Shown: piece after piece, positions 32,652-42,291 of the stretch
Layout of the letters: every line of letters begins with the position of its first letter
Position numbering within the stretch: the stretch's first letter is position 1
From: Streptomyces sp. NRRL S-244
Lineage (GTDB): Bacteria; Actinomycetota; Actinomycetes; Streptomycetales; Streptomycetaceae
Length of the DNA: 64,000 nt
Reading direction: 5' to 3'
NCBI RefSeq assembly: GCF_000717915.1
Contig: NZ_JOCX01000016.1
Location: 85,221-149,220, forward strand
Translations under genes and position numbers: made by a program
Notes under the pieces: generated by a model
Seen by the model: the letters and a program-made list of their open reading frames with translations, nothing else
Database searches by the model: none
What the model was told of the DNA's origin: nothing

Positions 32652-35432
32652 TTACTTCGGGCCGAAGGTGAGGACGAGCTGCGGAGCGGCGTCCGCTGCC
32701 GTCGACTCCATGGACCAGATCCACAGCGGGTCGGTGCCCGTGCTCGTCAGGGCCAGGCTGTAGCCGGTGCCCAGCACCGGGGTGAGCGCGGCGGTGTCCA
32801 GCGCGGTGCTCTGGATCGCCGAGCCGTCCGGCACGCTCGCGAACGAGCCGAGCTCGGTGGTGCCGAGGGCGGGCTTGGTGTTGAACGTCGTGCTCGCACC
32901 GCTCCAGGTGCCGGTGACCGGGACCACGGAGATCTTGTCGGCCGTGCCGGCGTTCGCCTGCGTCGACGTCTTGATCTGGAGCGAGGCGGACTTCAGCACC
33001 TGACCGGCCGGCGCGGCCGGCAGGTTGAAGCGCAGGTACGTCTCGTACGCCGACGTGCCGCGGACGGCCAGCGAGGTGGTCGCGCCGTTGGCGGCGCTCG
33101 GGGCGCCCTGGTTCACGTAGGTGTCCTCGGTCGCGGAGACCTTGGAGACCGAGTCGGACGGCGCCTTGGCCAGGTCGTAGTGGTTCTTGGCCTGGGCCGC
33201 GGTGAGCGCCTTCGGGTAGACGGCCGTCTCGTCGATCTGGCCGGCGAAGAAGTTGCTCGTCGGCTTGGTCGGCCAGCCGCCGAGGTTGTCGCCGCCGACG
33301 TGCCAGAAGCCCTCGTACGAGACCGAGCTGGTGACGTTGTTCAGCGTGCCCTTGCTCTGGCCGTCGACGATCAGCTCCATGCCGCCGGCGCCGAGGGTGC
33401 CGACGACGTGGTGCCACTTGTTGTCGTTGTACGTGTCGAACAGGCCGGTGGTGATGGTGCGGGCCGAGCCGTTGCTGACGCCGAAGACCAGACGACCGGT
33501 GTTGGTCATGTAGATCTGCTTGTCGTACGAGCCGCTGGTGCGGTCGGTGTTGTTGCCGAAGCCGATCAGCTTGCCGCCGCGCGTGGTGCCGGTCTTGAAC
33601 CAGGTCTCGACCGAGAAAGCGCTGCCCACCGTCTGACGGTGGTCGCTGTACACCTGCTGGCTGGTGCCGTTGAAGCCCATCGCCGTGCTGGCGCCGCTGA
33701 TGGCGCCGGGCGTCTGGCGCAGGGCCGGGGCGTTGAGCTGCACGCCGCTGGTGTTGCCGGCGACCGAGGAGTCGGCGACGTACGGGCTGACGGTGTCGTC
33801 GTAGCGCCAGTACAGGCCGGCGCCGTCGGCGCGGACCTGGTTCGGGTACGACTGGACCGAGCTGGGGACCGTGACCGCGGCGTTGGCCGACAGGGCGCTG
33901 GTGTTGCCCGCGGCGTCGGTGGCCGTCACGCGGTAGGTGTACGACTGGCCGGCCTTGACCGTGGTGTCGGTCCAGGAGGCCTGCGGACGCTGCCACTCCA
34001 GGGACTCGGCGGCGACGGTGGCGATGGGGCTGGACGAGCCGTTGCGGTAGATCCGGTACGTCAGCTTGCTGTCGTCGGCGTCGTAGCTGGTGCGCCAGCG
34101 GACCTGGGCCTCACCGGGCTTGACGCTGCCGGCGCTCGCGACCGGGGTGGTCGGGGCGCCGACGTCGCCGGTGGAGGCGAAGCGGGTGAGCGCCTGCTGC
34201 GGCTTGCCGTTGATGGCGGTGAACTCACCGCCGGCCCACATGTACTTGACGTCGTTCTTCTCGGCGATGGTCATGGCGCGCGGGCCGATGCCCTCGCCGA
34301 TGCCGTCGTTGGCGGTGGGGTGCCAGCCGAGCTTGCGCGGGCTGCGCACGAAGCCGTCCACGGGCGCGGGGGCGGCGCCTTCGTAGTTGGTCAGCTGCGC
34401 GTTGAAGAAGTTCCGCTTGCCGTCGGGGAACTGGCCCTCCAGCGAGCAGTCGTGCGCGTGCGAGGAGCTGTAGAGCACTCCGTCGTACGGCAGGACGGCC
34501 TGGGTCGCGCCGAGGCAGCGGTCGCGCCACTTCTCGCTGAAGTCGCTGAGGTTCAGGCCGATGCGGCCGTCGAAGACGCCGCCGCCGGAGCCCTCGTTGC
34601 CGGTGTAGAAGCCGGTCGAGTCGGTGGCGATGTCCTTGACCACGGAGTTCGACGGGATGTTGCTGTACGTCTTGGTGACCGCGCCGGTGGTGGCGTTCAC
34701 GACGGCCAGGGCGTGCGTGCTCTTGCCGTTGATGTCGAAGAAGTCACCGCCCAGCAGGACGTTCTTGCCGTCCGGGGTGACCTCGACCGCGCGGCCGGGT
34801 TCGTCGGCGTTGGCGGTGAAGGGCTTGAGGGCGCCGGAGCCGGCGTCCACGGCGGCGAACCGCTCGCGGGTCTGGCCCTCGACGGTGCCGAAGTCGCCGG
34901 CCGCGTAGACGGTGTCGTCGGAGACGGCGAGTCCGCGCACGGTGGCGGGGAAGCCCGGGTGGAAGGCGGCCTTGGGGGTGCAGGTCGCGATGTCGATCGC
35001 GGCCAGGCTGGAGACCGGGGTGCCGTTGACGGCGCCGAAGTAGCCGCCCGCGTACAGGGTCTTCTTGTCCTTGGAGACCTCGAGGGCGCGCACGGTGGCG
35101 CTGCCGTCACCGATGGTGAAGGCGAGCTTGCACGAGGTCGGGTTGCCCGTCGCGGCGTCGAGCGCCACGAAGTTGACCGCTTCCTGCTCGGCACCGCTGG
35201 CGCCGTCGGGCGGGCGGACGGCGGAGAAGGTGCCGCCGGCGAAGACGGTGCCGTTCGCCTCGGCCATCGCAAAGACGACGCCGTTGGGCTGCCAGGTGGG
35301 CAGTTCGTCGGCGGTGAATGCCACGGGAGGCGTGATGGCGGACGCCTCGGGCATCAGCACCAGACCTATGCCGGTGCCGGCGCCGGCCAGTGACAGGACG
35401 AGGGCAGCAGTCAGCCCTCTGGATCTACGCAT
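32652..35432 (-). CDS. Large secreted multidomain protein (beta-propeller, FN3, LamG, DNRLRE)
   Basis: A 926-residue exported protein. ATG at 35432 gives a signal peptide (MRRSRGLTAALVLSLAGAG, then cleavage near ASA). Residues about 30-420 form a beta-propeller built of GTVFAGGTFSAV-, KTLYAGGYFGAVNG- and VYAAGDFGTVEG-like blades. A fibronectin type III domain follows (about 422-527), then a LamG jelly-roll (about 535-750, with FSVETWFKTG and KWHHVVGTL) and a C-terminal DNRLRE-type domain (about 764-926, EDTYVNQG and SYEYLRFN-like strands, here YETYLRFNLPA). There is no catalytic motif or sorting signal. Probably a carbohydrate-binding matrix protein of the exopolysaccharide. An FN3 plus LamG mix is typical of secreted streptomycete proteins. 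Confidence 0.85.
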   Translation of the reverse strand: MRRSRGLTAALVLSLAGAGTGIGLVLMPEASAITPPVAFTADELPTWQPNGVVFAMAEANGTVFAGGTFSAVRPPDGASGAEQEAVNFVALDAATGNPTSCKLAFTIGDGSATVRALEVSKDKKTLYAGGYFGAVNGTPVSSLAAIDIATCTPKAAFHPGFPATVRGLAVSDDTVYAAGDFGTVEGQTRERFAAVDAGSGALKPFTANADEPGRAVEVTPDGKNVLLGGDFFDINGKSTHALAVVNATTGAVTKTYSNIPSNSVVKDIATDSTGFYTGNEGSGGGVFDGRIGLNLSDFSEKWRDRCLGATQAVLPYDGVLYSSSHAHDCSLEGQFPDGKRNFFNAQLTNYEGAAPAPVDGFVRSPRKLGWHPTANDGIGEGIGPRAMTIAEKNDVKYMWAGGEFTAINGKPQQALTRFASTGDVGAPTTPVASAGSVKPGEAQVRWRTSYDADDSKLTYRIYRNGSSSPIATVAAESLEWQRPQASWTDTTVKAGQSYTYRVTATDAAGNTSALSANAAVTVPSSVQSYPNQVRADGAGLYWRYDDTVSPYVADSSVAGNTSGVQLNAPALRQTPGAISGASTAMGFNGTSQQVYSDHRQTVGSAFSVETWFKTGTTRGGKLIGFGNNTDRTSGSYDKQIYMTNTGRLVFGVSNGSARTITTGLFDTYNDNKWHHVVGTLGAGGMELIVDGQSKGTLNNVTSSVSYEGFWHVGGDNLGGWPTKPTSNFFAGQIDETAVYPKALTAAQAKNHYDLAKAPSDSVSKVSATEDTYVNQGAPSAANGATTSLAVRGTSAYETYLRFNLPAAPAGQVLKSASLQIKTSTQANAGTADKISVVPVTGTWSGASTTFNTKPALGTTELGSFASVPDGSAIQSTALDTAALTPVLGTGYSLALTSTGTDPLWIWSMESTAADAAPQLVLTFGPK

Positions 35433-35677
35433 GAGCCCCCCAGGGCAATCGCCCGGTTTGATGGCTGGAACTATCCGAACAGCCATATGTACTGGCGCAG
35501 ACTAGGGCTCCTGCGGGGACCCGGTCATCTCCCTTGACCCATTGCATACCAACTTGGAATGAACGGCTCAGGTTGGAGGGCGCACAACGGACATACGACG
35601 GGTTTGCCCCGGCCACACCCACCGATACCAGTGGAGATGACCGGGACACGGCAAATCGTAGGGGAAATATAAGGCCT

Positions 35678-36691
35678 TCAGCGGTCGATGCGGACCGTCG
35701 CGCCCGCCAGCTGGTCCTCGACCTGCCTGATGTCGGCATCGACCATGATCTGCGCCAGCTCGGCCACGAGGACCGTCGGCTTCCAGCCAAGCAGTTCGTT
35801 GGCCTTGGAGGCGTCGCCGATGAGGGCGTCGACCTCGCTCGGGCGCTCGTACTTCGGGTCGTAGCGCACGTGCTCGGCCCAGTCGAGGCCCGCGTGGGCG
35901 AAGGAGGACTCGACGAACTCGCGGACCGTGGCGGCCACGCCCGTGGCGACGACGTAGTCGGTCGGCTCGTCCTGCTGGAGCATCCGCCACATGGCGTCCA
36001 CGTACTCGGGGGCGTAGCCCCAGTCGCGGACCGCGTCGAGGTTGCCCAGGTAGAGGTGCTCCTGGAGGCCGGCCTTGATCCGGGCCACCGCGCGGGTGAT
36101 CTTGCGGGTCACGAAGGTCTCGCCGCGGCGCGGGGACTCGTGGTTGAAGAGGATCCCGTTGACGGCGAACATGTCGTACGCCTCGCGGTAGTTCACCGTG
36201 GTCCAGTACGCGAACACCTTCGCCGCGCCGTACGGGCTGCGCGGGTGGAACGGGGTCTTCTCGTTCTGCGGGGGCGGGGTGGCCCCGAACATCTCCGAGG
36301 ACGAGGCCTGGTAGATGCGGGTGTCCACACCGCTGGCCCGGATCGCCTCCAGGAGGCGCAGGGCGCCGAGGCCGGTCACGTCCCCGGTGTAGAGGGGGGC
36401 GTCGAAGGAGACCCGCACGTGCGACTGGGCGCCGAGGTTGTAGACCTCGTCGGGCCGGATCTCGCGGAGCAGGTTCACGAGCGCGACGCCGTCGGAGAGG
36501 TCGGCGTGGTGCAGGACGAAGGACCGGTTCGCGGTCTGCGGGTCCTGGTAGATGTGGTCGATCCGCTCGGTGTTGAAGCTGGAGGACCGCCGCACCAGGC
36601 CGTGCACCGTGTAGCCCTTGGAGAGCAGCAGCTCGGAGAGGTACGAGCCGTCCTGCCCGGTGACGCCGGTTATGAGTGCGGTCTTGCCCAT
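35678..36691 (-). CDS. gmd: GDP-mannose 4,6-dehydratase
   Basis: A 337-residue NADP-dependent extended SDR enzyme making GDP-4-keto-6-deoxymannose. The Rossmann motif [10 protein letters not shown] is near the start, with [16 protein letters not shown], the catalytic triad Thr/Ser-YxxxK in SSSEMFG and SPYGAAKVF, and [16 protein letters not shown] as in all Gmd. ATG at 36691 fits homologues; a longer upstream form is not credible. It diverges from fcl, whose product uses its product, so together they make GDP-L-fucose. Confidence 0.96.
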   Translation of the reverse strand: MGKTALITGVTGQDGSYLSELLLSKGYTVHGLVRRSSSFNTERIDHIYQDPQTANRSFVLHHADLSDGVALVNLLREIRPDEVYNLGAQSHVRVSFDAPLYTGDVTGLGALRLLEAIRASGVDTRIYQASSSEMFGATPPPQNEKTPFHPRSPYGAAKVFAYWTTVNYREAYDMFAVNGILFNHESPRRGETFVTRKITRAVARIKAGLQEHLYLGNLDAVRDWGYAPEYVDAMWRMLQQDEPTDYVVATGVAATVREFVESSFAHAGLDWAEHVRYDPKYERPSEVDALIGDASKANELLGWKPTVLVAELAQIMVDADIRQVEDQLAGATVRIDR

Positions 36692-36897
36692 CTGGGGTCC
36701 CCCTGGGGATCGTGTCGGTCTGTTCTGGTGAGCGGGGCCCCGCCCCAGCCGCCCCACCCGTACGAGGCTGGATGCGTACCGTACACGGCCCGCACCCGCC
36801 CCCTTCGCCCGGATTCCGCTCGCGGCGGCCGGGCGGCCCCGTCCGGCGGCCGGACCTCGTCCGCACCCCGCGGCGGCGGACTGGCATCATCGGCGGT

Positions 36898-37842
36898 ATG
36901 ACAAGTTCGCTGCCGCTCCTGCCCCCGAACGCCCGCGTCTTCGTCGCGGGCCACCGCGGCCTCGTGGGCTCCGCGGTCGCCCGCCGGCTCACCGCCGACG
37001 GCCACGAGGTGCTCACCCGGGGCCGCGCCGACCTCGACCTGCGCGACGCCGCCGCCACGGAGGCGTACCTGAAGGACGTCCGCCCCGACGCCGTCGTGCT
37101 GGCGGCGGCCAAGGTCGGCGGGATCATGGCCAACAGCACCTACCCGGTGCAGTTCCTGGAGGACAACCTCAAGATCCAGCTCAGCGTCATCGGCGGCGCG
37201 CACGCCGCCGGGGTCGGCCGCCTGCTGTTCCTGGGCTCCTCCTGCATCTACCCGAAGCTGGCCCCGCAGCCCATCAGCGAGGACGCCCTGCTGACGGGCC
37301 CGCTGGAGCCGACGAACGAGGCGTACGCCCTGGCGAAGATCGCCGGGATCGTCCAGGTCCAGTCGTACCGCAAGCAGTACGGGGCCTCGTACATCTCGGC
37401 GATGCCGACGAACCTCTACGGCCCGGGCGACAACTTCGACCTGGAGACCTCGCACGTGCTGCCCGCCCTGATCCGGCGCTTCCACGAGGCCGCAGCCGAG
37501 GGCCGCGAGGAGGTCACGCTGTGGGGCAGCGGCACCCCGCGCCGCGAGTTCCTGCACGTGGACGACCTGGCGGCCGCCTGCGCGGTGCTGCTGGGCAGCT
37601 ACGACGGGGACGAGCCGGTCAACATCGGCTGCGGCGAGGACCTCACCATCAAGGCCCTCGCCGAGACCGTCGCCGAGGTGACCGGCTTCCGCGGCCGGCT
37701 CGCCTGGGACACGTCCAAGCCGGACGGCACGCCGCGCAAGCTCCTCGACGTCACCCGCCTGACCTCGCTGGGCTGGAAGCCGGAGATCGGGCTGCGGGAC
37801 GGCATCGCCGCCACCTACCGGTGGTGGCGCGAGCAGGGCTGA
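36898..37842 (+). CDS. fcl: GDP-L-fucose synthase
   Basis: A 314-residue epimerase/reductase converting GDP-4-keto-6-deoxymannose to GDP-L-fucose with NADPH. GHRGLVGSA forms the nucleotide site, FLGSSCIYPKLAPQPI is the family signature with the catalytic Ser/Cys, YALAKIAG carries the Tyr-x3-Lys, and PTNLYGPGDNFDLETSHVLPAL is diagnostic (cited in part). ATG at 36898 is the first sensible start; the Shine-Dalgarno is weak. Divergent from gmd, 206-bp shared promoter region. Confidence 0.95.
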   Translation: MTSSLPLLPPNARVFVAGHRGLVGSAVARRLTADGHEVLTRGRADLDLRDAAATEAYLKDVRPDAVVLAAAKVGGIMANSTYPVQFLEDNLKIQLSVIGGAHAAGVGRLLFLGSSCIYPKLAPQPISEDALLTGPLEPTNEAYALAKIAGIVQVQSYRKQYGASYISAMPTNLYGPGDNFDLETSHVLPALIRRFHEAAAEGREEVTLWGSGTPRREFLHVDDLAAACAVLLGSYDGDEPVNIGCGEDLTIKALAETVAEVTGFRGRLAWDTSKPDGTPRKLLDVTRLTSLGWKPEIGLRDGIAATYRWWREQG

Positions 37843-37868
37843 GCGCACGCGCCGGGCACCTCCTCGTA

Positions 37869-39356
37869 CTAGTACGCTCCGCGGCCGTCGACGACGGCGC
37901 GGAGGGTACGGCCCATGACGTCGACGTCGCTGGTGAACGACCAGTTGTCGACGTACTGCAGGTCGAGCTGGATCGTCTCGTCCCAGGAGAGGTCCGAGCG
38001 TCCGCTGATCTGCCACAGCCCGGTCATGCCCGGCCGCACGGTGAGCCGGCGCAGTTCGACGTCGTCGTACTGGGCCACCTCCTCCGGCAGCGGCGGGCGC
38101 GGGCCGACCAGTGACATGTGCCCGCTGAGCACGTTGAACAGCTGGGGCAGTTCGTCCATGGAGGTGCGGCGCAGCAGCCGGCCCACCCGGGTCACCCGGG
38201 GGTCGCGGCGGATCTTGAACATCAGGCCGTCGTTCTCGTTGGCCCCGGACAGCTCGTTCTTCAGCCGGTCCGCGTCCACGACCATGGTGCGGAACTTCCA
38301 CATGACGAACGGGACCCCGTCGCGCCCGATGCGCCGCTGGCGGTAGAACGCCGGGCCGCGCGAGCCGAGCCGTATGGCCAGGACGATGCCGAGGAAGACC
38401 GGCGAGAGCAGCAGCAGCCCGACGGCCGCCCCGGTCCGGTCGAGGACCGACTTGAGCAGGGTCTGCATGCCCCGGCCCACCGGCGGCGCCACCCGCAGGA
38501 CGGCGAGGCCGCCCGCGGACAGGGTCTCCAGCCGCTTGACGGAGACCTCCACGAGCCCCGGGAAGACGGCGAGTTCCAGCCCCGCGTCGTGCAGCGCCCA
38601 GGCGACCTTGCGCAGCCGCTCCCCCGCGATCCGCGCGCCCGGGGCGACCAGGACGAGGTCGGCGTGGTGGCTGCGGACGGCGCCGAGCACGGCGGCGGAG
38701 TCCGCGTTCGGGGCCTCGGGCACGCTCTCTTCGAGCCGGGCCGCGACGGGCACCCCGCCTTCGAGCGGGCCGGCTCCGACCGGCACCACGCCGACGACCA
38801 CGTAGGGGTGGTCGGTGCGCGCGGCCAGGTGTTCGATGACGGCCCCGGCCGCGCCGGGTTCGCCGACCACCAGGACCCGGCTGACGGCGTGCGCCTCGCG
38901 GCGGGCCGCCGAGAGGTGGCGGTAGGTCAGCTTGTGGCAGGCGACGGTGACGAGGAGGGCGGGCAGCAGGGCGCCGAGCGCGGACAGCCGCGGGGTGCTC
39001 TCGCCGGTCACCACGCGGGCCACGGCCAGGACGCCGATCAGAATCAGCCAGTCATGGAGGACGGGCAGCACTCCGCGGGATTCTCCCAGCGCGCGGGAGG
39101 CGTAGCGACGCCGTACCGCCTGCACCCCGGTCCAGGCGAGCGCGGCGCCGAGGGCGCAGTACACCGGCCGGACCTGCTGCGCCGCCTCGAAGACCAGCGC
39201 TACGGGTACCGCGGCGCCGAGGAAGTCGGCCGTGAGGGCAGCGGGCAGGTACCAGCGGGCCTTGTCGCCGATCCGCCTCGCCGGGGCGGCCGCGAGCCCC
39301 GCGGATGCAGCCGCCGCTCCGGCCAGTCTTTGCGCAGGAAAATGGACATGCCTCAT
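37869..39356 (-). CDS. Exopolysaccharide priming polyprenyl glycosylphosphotransferase (WbaP/CpsE type)
   Basis: A 495-residue membrane enzyme that starts the repeat unit by moving a sugar-1-phosphate to undecaprenyl phosphate. ATG at 39356 has AGGGGGG upstream. Four to five N-terminal helices (about 35-140) precede a Rossmann-like CoA-binding-type region (LVVGEPGAAGAVIEHL) and a fifth helix (about 295-315). The C-terminal catalytic domain carries YRQRRIGRDGVPFVMWKFRTM, RRTSMDELPQLFNVL with the Asp-Glu catalytic pair and LVGPRPPLPEEV. It faces away from the M4 protease gene. It fixes the locus as a Wzx/Wzy-type pathway. Confidence 0.95.
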   Translation of the reverse strand: MRHVHFPAQRLAGAAAASAGLAAAPARRIGDKARWYLPAALTADFLGAAVPVALVFEAAQQVRPVYCALGAALAWTGVQAVRRRYASRALGESRGVLPVLHDWLILIGVLAVARVVTGESTPRLSALGALLPALLVTVACHKLTYRHLSAARREAHAVSRVLVVGEPGAAGAVIEHLAARTDHPYVVVGVVPVGAGPLEGGVPVAARLEESVPEAPNADSAAVLGAVRSHHADLVLVAPGARIAGERLRKVAWALHDAGLELAVFPGLVEVSVKRLETLSAGGLAVLRVAPPVGRGMQTLLKSVLDRTGAAVGLLLLSPVFLGIVLAIRLGSRGPAFYRQRRIGRDGVPFVMWKFRTMVVDADRLKNELSGANENDGLMFKIRRDPRVTRVGRLLRRTSMDELPQLFNVLSGHMSLVGPRPPLPEEVAQYDDVELRRLTVRPGMTGLWQISGRSDLSWDETIQLDLQYVDNWSFTSDVDVMGRTLRAVVDGRGAY

Positions 39357-39737
39357 GGGCCCCCCTGGCACGTGGTCTATGACAGTGGCGCGTGCCCGTG
39401 GCTTCCCCTGGCTCCGGACAACTGGCGCACCGGGAAACAGTACGACAAACGCCCGTACGACAAATGCCGATTGACCGAACGAGACCTCTTGTTGCGCAAG
39501 TGTTAGCAACCGGTACCAACCGTTCCAGATATCGGAGCCCCCTTTCGCACGCGAAGGTGAATGGTTCGGATACCGGATACGTCTCATCGGTCAACGAACC
39601 GTTTCCAGCCAACCTTTTGACGCGGCCCTGACATCGACGCCGGCAGCTGGCACTCTTCGATCCGTTCTTCGCACCAGCCTGCTCTGCCCGGAGGCCCACC
39701 CAGCCGTCCGGAACCCCCCTTGCAGAAGGAGTCTGCG
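39357..39737. other. Divergent intergenic region
   Basis: 381 bases between the priming transferase and the M4 protease, holding both promoters. A 15-bp tandem direct repeat, GTACGACAAACGCCC (39440-39454) and GTACGACAAATGCCG (39455-39469), could be an operator. No gene is supported here. Confidence 0.5.
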
Positions 39738-42008
39738 TTGAGTCACACCCCCCACAGGCGTGCCACCGCGGCCGGCGCTCTCGTCGCCGCCGCCGCACTG
39801 CTTGCCGTCGGCATCCAGGCCGGCACCGCCAGCGCCGACGCCACCGCGTCGCAGGCACGCAACGCCGCTCAGCCCAACCCGGGCGCGGCCGCCGTCAATC
39901 TCAGCCCGTCCGAGCGTGCGACGCTCATAGCCGACGCCAACTCGACCACCGTCCAGGCTGCCAAGGCCCTCGGCCTCGGCGAGCAGGAGAAGCTGGTCGT
40001 ACGCGACGTCGTCAAGGACGCCGACGGCACCACGCACACCACGTACGAGCGCACCTACGGCGGACTCCCCGTACTCGGCGGCGACCTGACGGTCCACGCC
40101 AAGGGCGGCGTCACCAAGAGCATCACCAAGGCGACCAACCACGAGATCAAGGTCGCGGACACCACCGCGACCGTGACCCCGGCCGGCGCCGAGGGCCAGG
40201 CCGTCTCCGCGGCGAACGCGGCGGGCTCCAAGGACGCCAAGGCGTCCAAGGGCGCCCGCAAGGTGATCTGGGCCGCCGAGGGCGCCCCGGTCCTCGCCTA
40301 CGAGACCGTCGTCGGCGGCCTCCAGGACGACGGCACCCCGAGCGAGCTGCACGTGGTCACCGACGCCAAGACGGGCGCGAAGATCACCGAGTGGCAGGCC
40401 ATCGAGACCGGCACCGGCAACACCATGTACAGCGGCCAGGTCACGATGGGCACCTCGCAGTCGGGCAGCAACTACACGCTGACCGACGCAGGGCGCGGCA
40501 ACCACAAGACGTACGACCTCAACGGCGGCAGCTCCGGCACCGGCAGCCTCTTCACCAACACGACCGACGTGTGGGGCAACGGCGCCGCGTCCAACCGCGC
40601 GACCGCCGGCGCCGACGCGCACTACGGCGCACAGCTGACGTGGGACTACTACAAGAACGTGCACGGCCGCAACGGCCTGCGCAACGACGGCGTGGCCCCG
40701 TACAGCCGGGTCCACTACGGCAACGCGTACGTGAACGCGTTCTGGGACGACTCCTGCTTCTGCATGACGTACGGCGACGGTACGAGCAACACGCACCCGC
40801 TGACGTCCATCGACGTGGCCGCCCACGAGATGACCCACGGCCTCACCTCGGTCACCGGCAACATGACCTACAGCGGTGAGCCCGGCGGCCTGAACGAGGC
40901 GACCTCCGACATCATGGCGGCGGCCGTCGAGTTCTACGCCAACAACCCGCAGGACGTCGGCGACTACCTGGTCGGCGAGAAGATCGACATCAACGGCGAC
41001 GGCACCCCGCTGCGCTACATGGACAAGCCGAGCAAGGACGGCGGCTCCAAGGACGCGTGGTACTCGGGCATCGGCGGCATCGACGTCCACTACTCCTCGG
41101 GTCCGGCCAACCACGTCTTCTACCTGATGTCCGAGGGCTCCGGCGCCAAGGTCATCAACGGCGTCAGCTACAACTCGCCGACCTCGGACAACCTCCCGGT
41201 CACCGCGATCGGCCGCGACGCCGCCGCGAAGATCTGGTTCCGCGCCCTGACGGTGGGCTACTTCAAGTCGAACACCAACTACGCCGCCGCCCGCACGGCG
41301 ACCCTCCAGGCCGCCGCCGACCTGTACGGCGCGAACTCGGTCACGTACAACAACGTGGCCAACGCCTGGGCCGGCATCAACGTCGGAGCCCGGCCGCCGC
41401 AGTCCGGCGTCTCGGTCACCCCGATCGCGAACCAGACCACCCAGATCAACACCGCCGTGAGCCTCCAGGTCCAGGCGACCAGCACCAACCCGGGTGCGCT
41501 CAGCTACGCGGCGACCGGTCTCCCGGCCGGCCTGTCGATCAACGCCTCGACCGGTCTGATCTCGGGCACGGCCACCACCGCGGGCACGTCCAACGTGACC
41601 GTGACGGTGACCGACTCGGCGAGCAAGACGGGCACGACGTCCTTCACCTGGACCGTCGGCACGTCCCAGCAGAACGTGTTCGAGAACACGAACGACTACG
41701 CGATCGCCGACAACGCGACGGTCGAGTCGCCGATCACGGTGACCCGCACCGGCAACGCGCCGAGCACGCTCAAGGTGGACGTCAACATCCTCCACACCTA
41801 CGTCGGTGACCTGAAGGTCGACCTGGTCGCCCCCGACGGCACCGTCTACAACCTGCGCAACCGCACCGGCGGCAGCGCGGACAACATCATCCAGAGCTTC
41901 ACGGTGAACGCCTCGTCCGAGGTCGCCCAGGGCACCTGGAAGCTCCGCGTCGCGGACCTCGCCAGCCTGGACACCGGCAAGATCGACAGCTGGAAGCTCA
42001 CCTTCTGA
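39738..42008 (+). CDS. Secreted M4 (thermolysin-like) zinc metalloprotease with Ig-like and P domains
   Basis: A 756-residue secreted preproprotease. TTG at 39738 is chosen because AAGGAG lies exactly 6 bases upstream. Signal peptide to about residue 34 (GTASA). A propeptide follows (FTP, about 60-115, and PepSY-like, about 120-195). The catalytic domain has HEMTH (zinc ligands H363 and H367, base E364), the third ligand E387 in GGLNEATSD, and the C-terminal DVHYSSGPANHVFYLMSEGS. After this come a putative Ig-like domain (about 555-645, GLPAGLSINASTGLISGTAT) and a proprotein-convertase P domain (about 650-756, ILHTYVGDLKVDLVAPDGT and the WKLRVADLA strand). It degrades extracellular protein. 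A terminator follows. Confidence 0.95.
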   Translation: MSHTPHRRATAAGALVAAAALLAVGIQAGTASADATASQARNAAQPNPGAAAVNLSPSERATLIADANSTTVQAAKALGLGEQEKLVVRDVVKDADGTTHTTYERTYGGLPVLGGDLTVHAKGGVTKSITKATNHEIKVADTTATVTPAGAEGQAVSAANAAGSKDAKASKGARKVIWAAEGAPVLAYETVVGGLQDDGTPSELHVVTDAKTGAKITEWQAIETGTGNTMYSGQVTMGTSQSGSNYTLTDAGRGNHKTYDLNGGSSGTGSLFTNTTDVWGNGAASNRATAGADAHYGAQLTWDYYKNVHGRNGLRNDGVAPYSRVHYGNAYVNAFWDDSCFCMTYGDGTSNTHPLTSIDVAAHEMTHGLTSVTGNMTYSGEPGGLNEATSDIMAAAVEFYANNPQDVGDYLVGEKIDINGDGTPLRYMDKPSKDGGSKDAWYSGIGGIDVHYSSGPANHVFYLMSEGSGAKVINGVSYNSPTSDNLPVTAIGRDAAAKIWFRALTVGYFKSNTNYAAARTATLQAAADLYGANSVTYNNVANAWAGINVGARPPQSGVSVTPIANQTTQINTAVSLQVQATSTNPGALSYAATGLPAGLSINASTGLISGTATTAGTSNVTVTVTDSASKTGTTSFTWTVGTSQQNVFENTNDYAIADNATVESPITVTRTGNAPSTLKVDVNILHTYVGDLKVDLVAPDGTVYNLRNRTGGSADNIIQSFTVNASSEVAQGTWKLRVADLASLDTGKIDSWKLTF

Positions 42009-42056
42009 CCCCACCGGGGCAGGTGAAGCCACACGGCTGACCCCATGAAAGCGCGG

Positions 42057-42087
42057 GGCCGTCCGGGAGAAACCCTCCCGGGCGGCC
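42057..42087 (+). terminator. Hairpin terminator of the M4 protease gene
   Basis: GGCCGTCCGGGAG (42057-42069) pairs with CTCCCGGGCGGCC (42075-42087) with one G-T pair, 48 bases after the stop. Confidence 0.8.
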
Positions 42088-42237
42088 CTGTTCCATGTGC
42101 CCGTACGGTACGGGACCTGCGCCCCGGCTCCCGTACGGGGCCCGCGCGGTCTGGTCCACCGGTGTGCCGCCGAGCCGGAGGCGGCGGACGTGGTGCGGTG
42201 GCCGGCGGCGGGGGTCCGGCCCTGAGGGAGGAACCCG

Positions 42238-42272
42238 CGAGGGCCCGGCACCCCGTGGGTGCCGGGCCCTCG
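42238..42272 (-). terminator. Hairpin terminator of the Gln/Pro-repeat gene
   Basis: A perfect 16-bp stem (42238-42253 with 42257-42272), loop CGT, 19 bases after the stop at 42292. Confidence 0.9.
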
Positions 42273-42291
42273 CGCTCATCGGGTCGGGAGG

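Noticed and set aside
31926..35393. A 1155-residue plus-strand open frame
   Set aside because: It is the antisense of the LamG and lipoprotein genes and its product is Val/Gly/Arg-rich with no domain.
36697..37139. Upstream extension of gmd
   Set aside because: The extended frames overlap the divergent fcl gene and lack a Gmd-like start; ATG at 36691 matches the Rossmann motif position.
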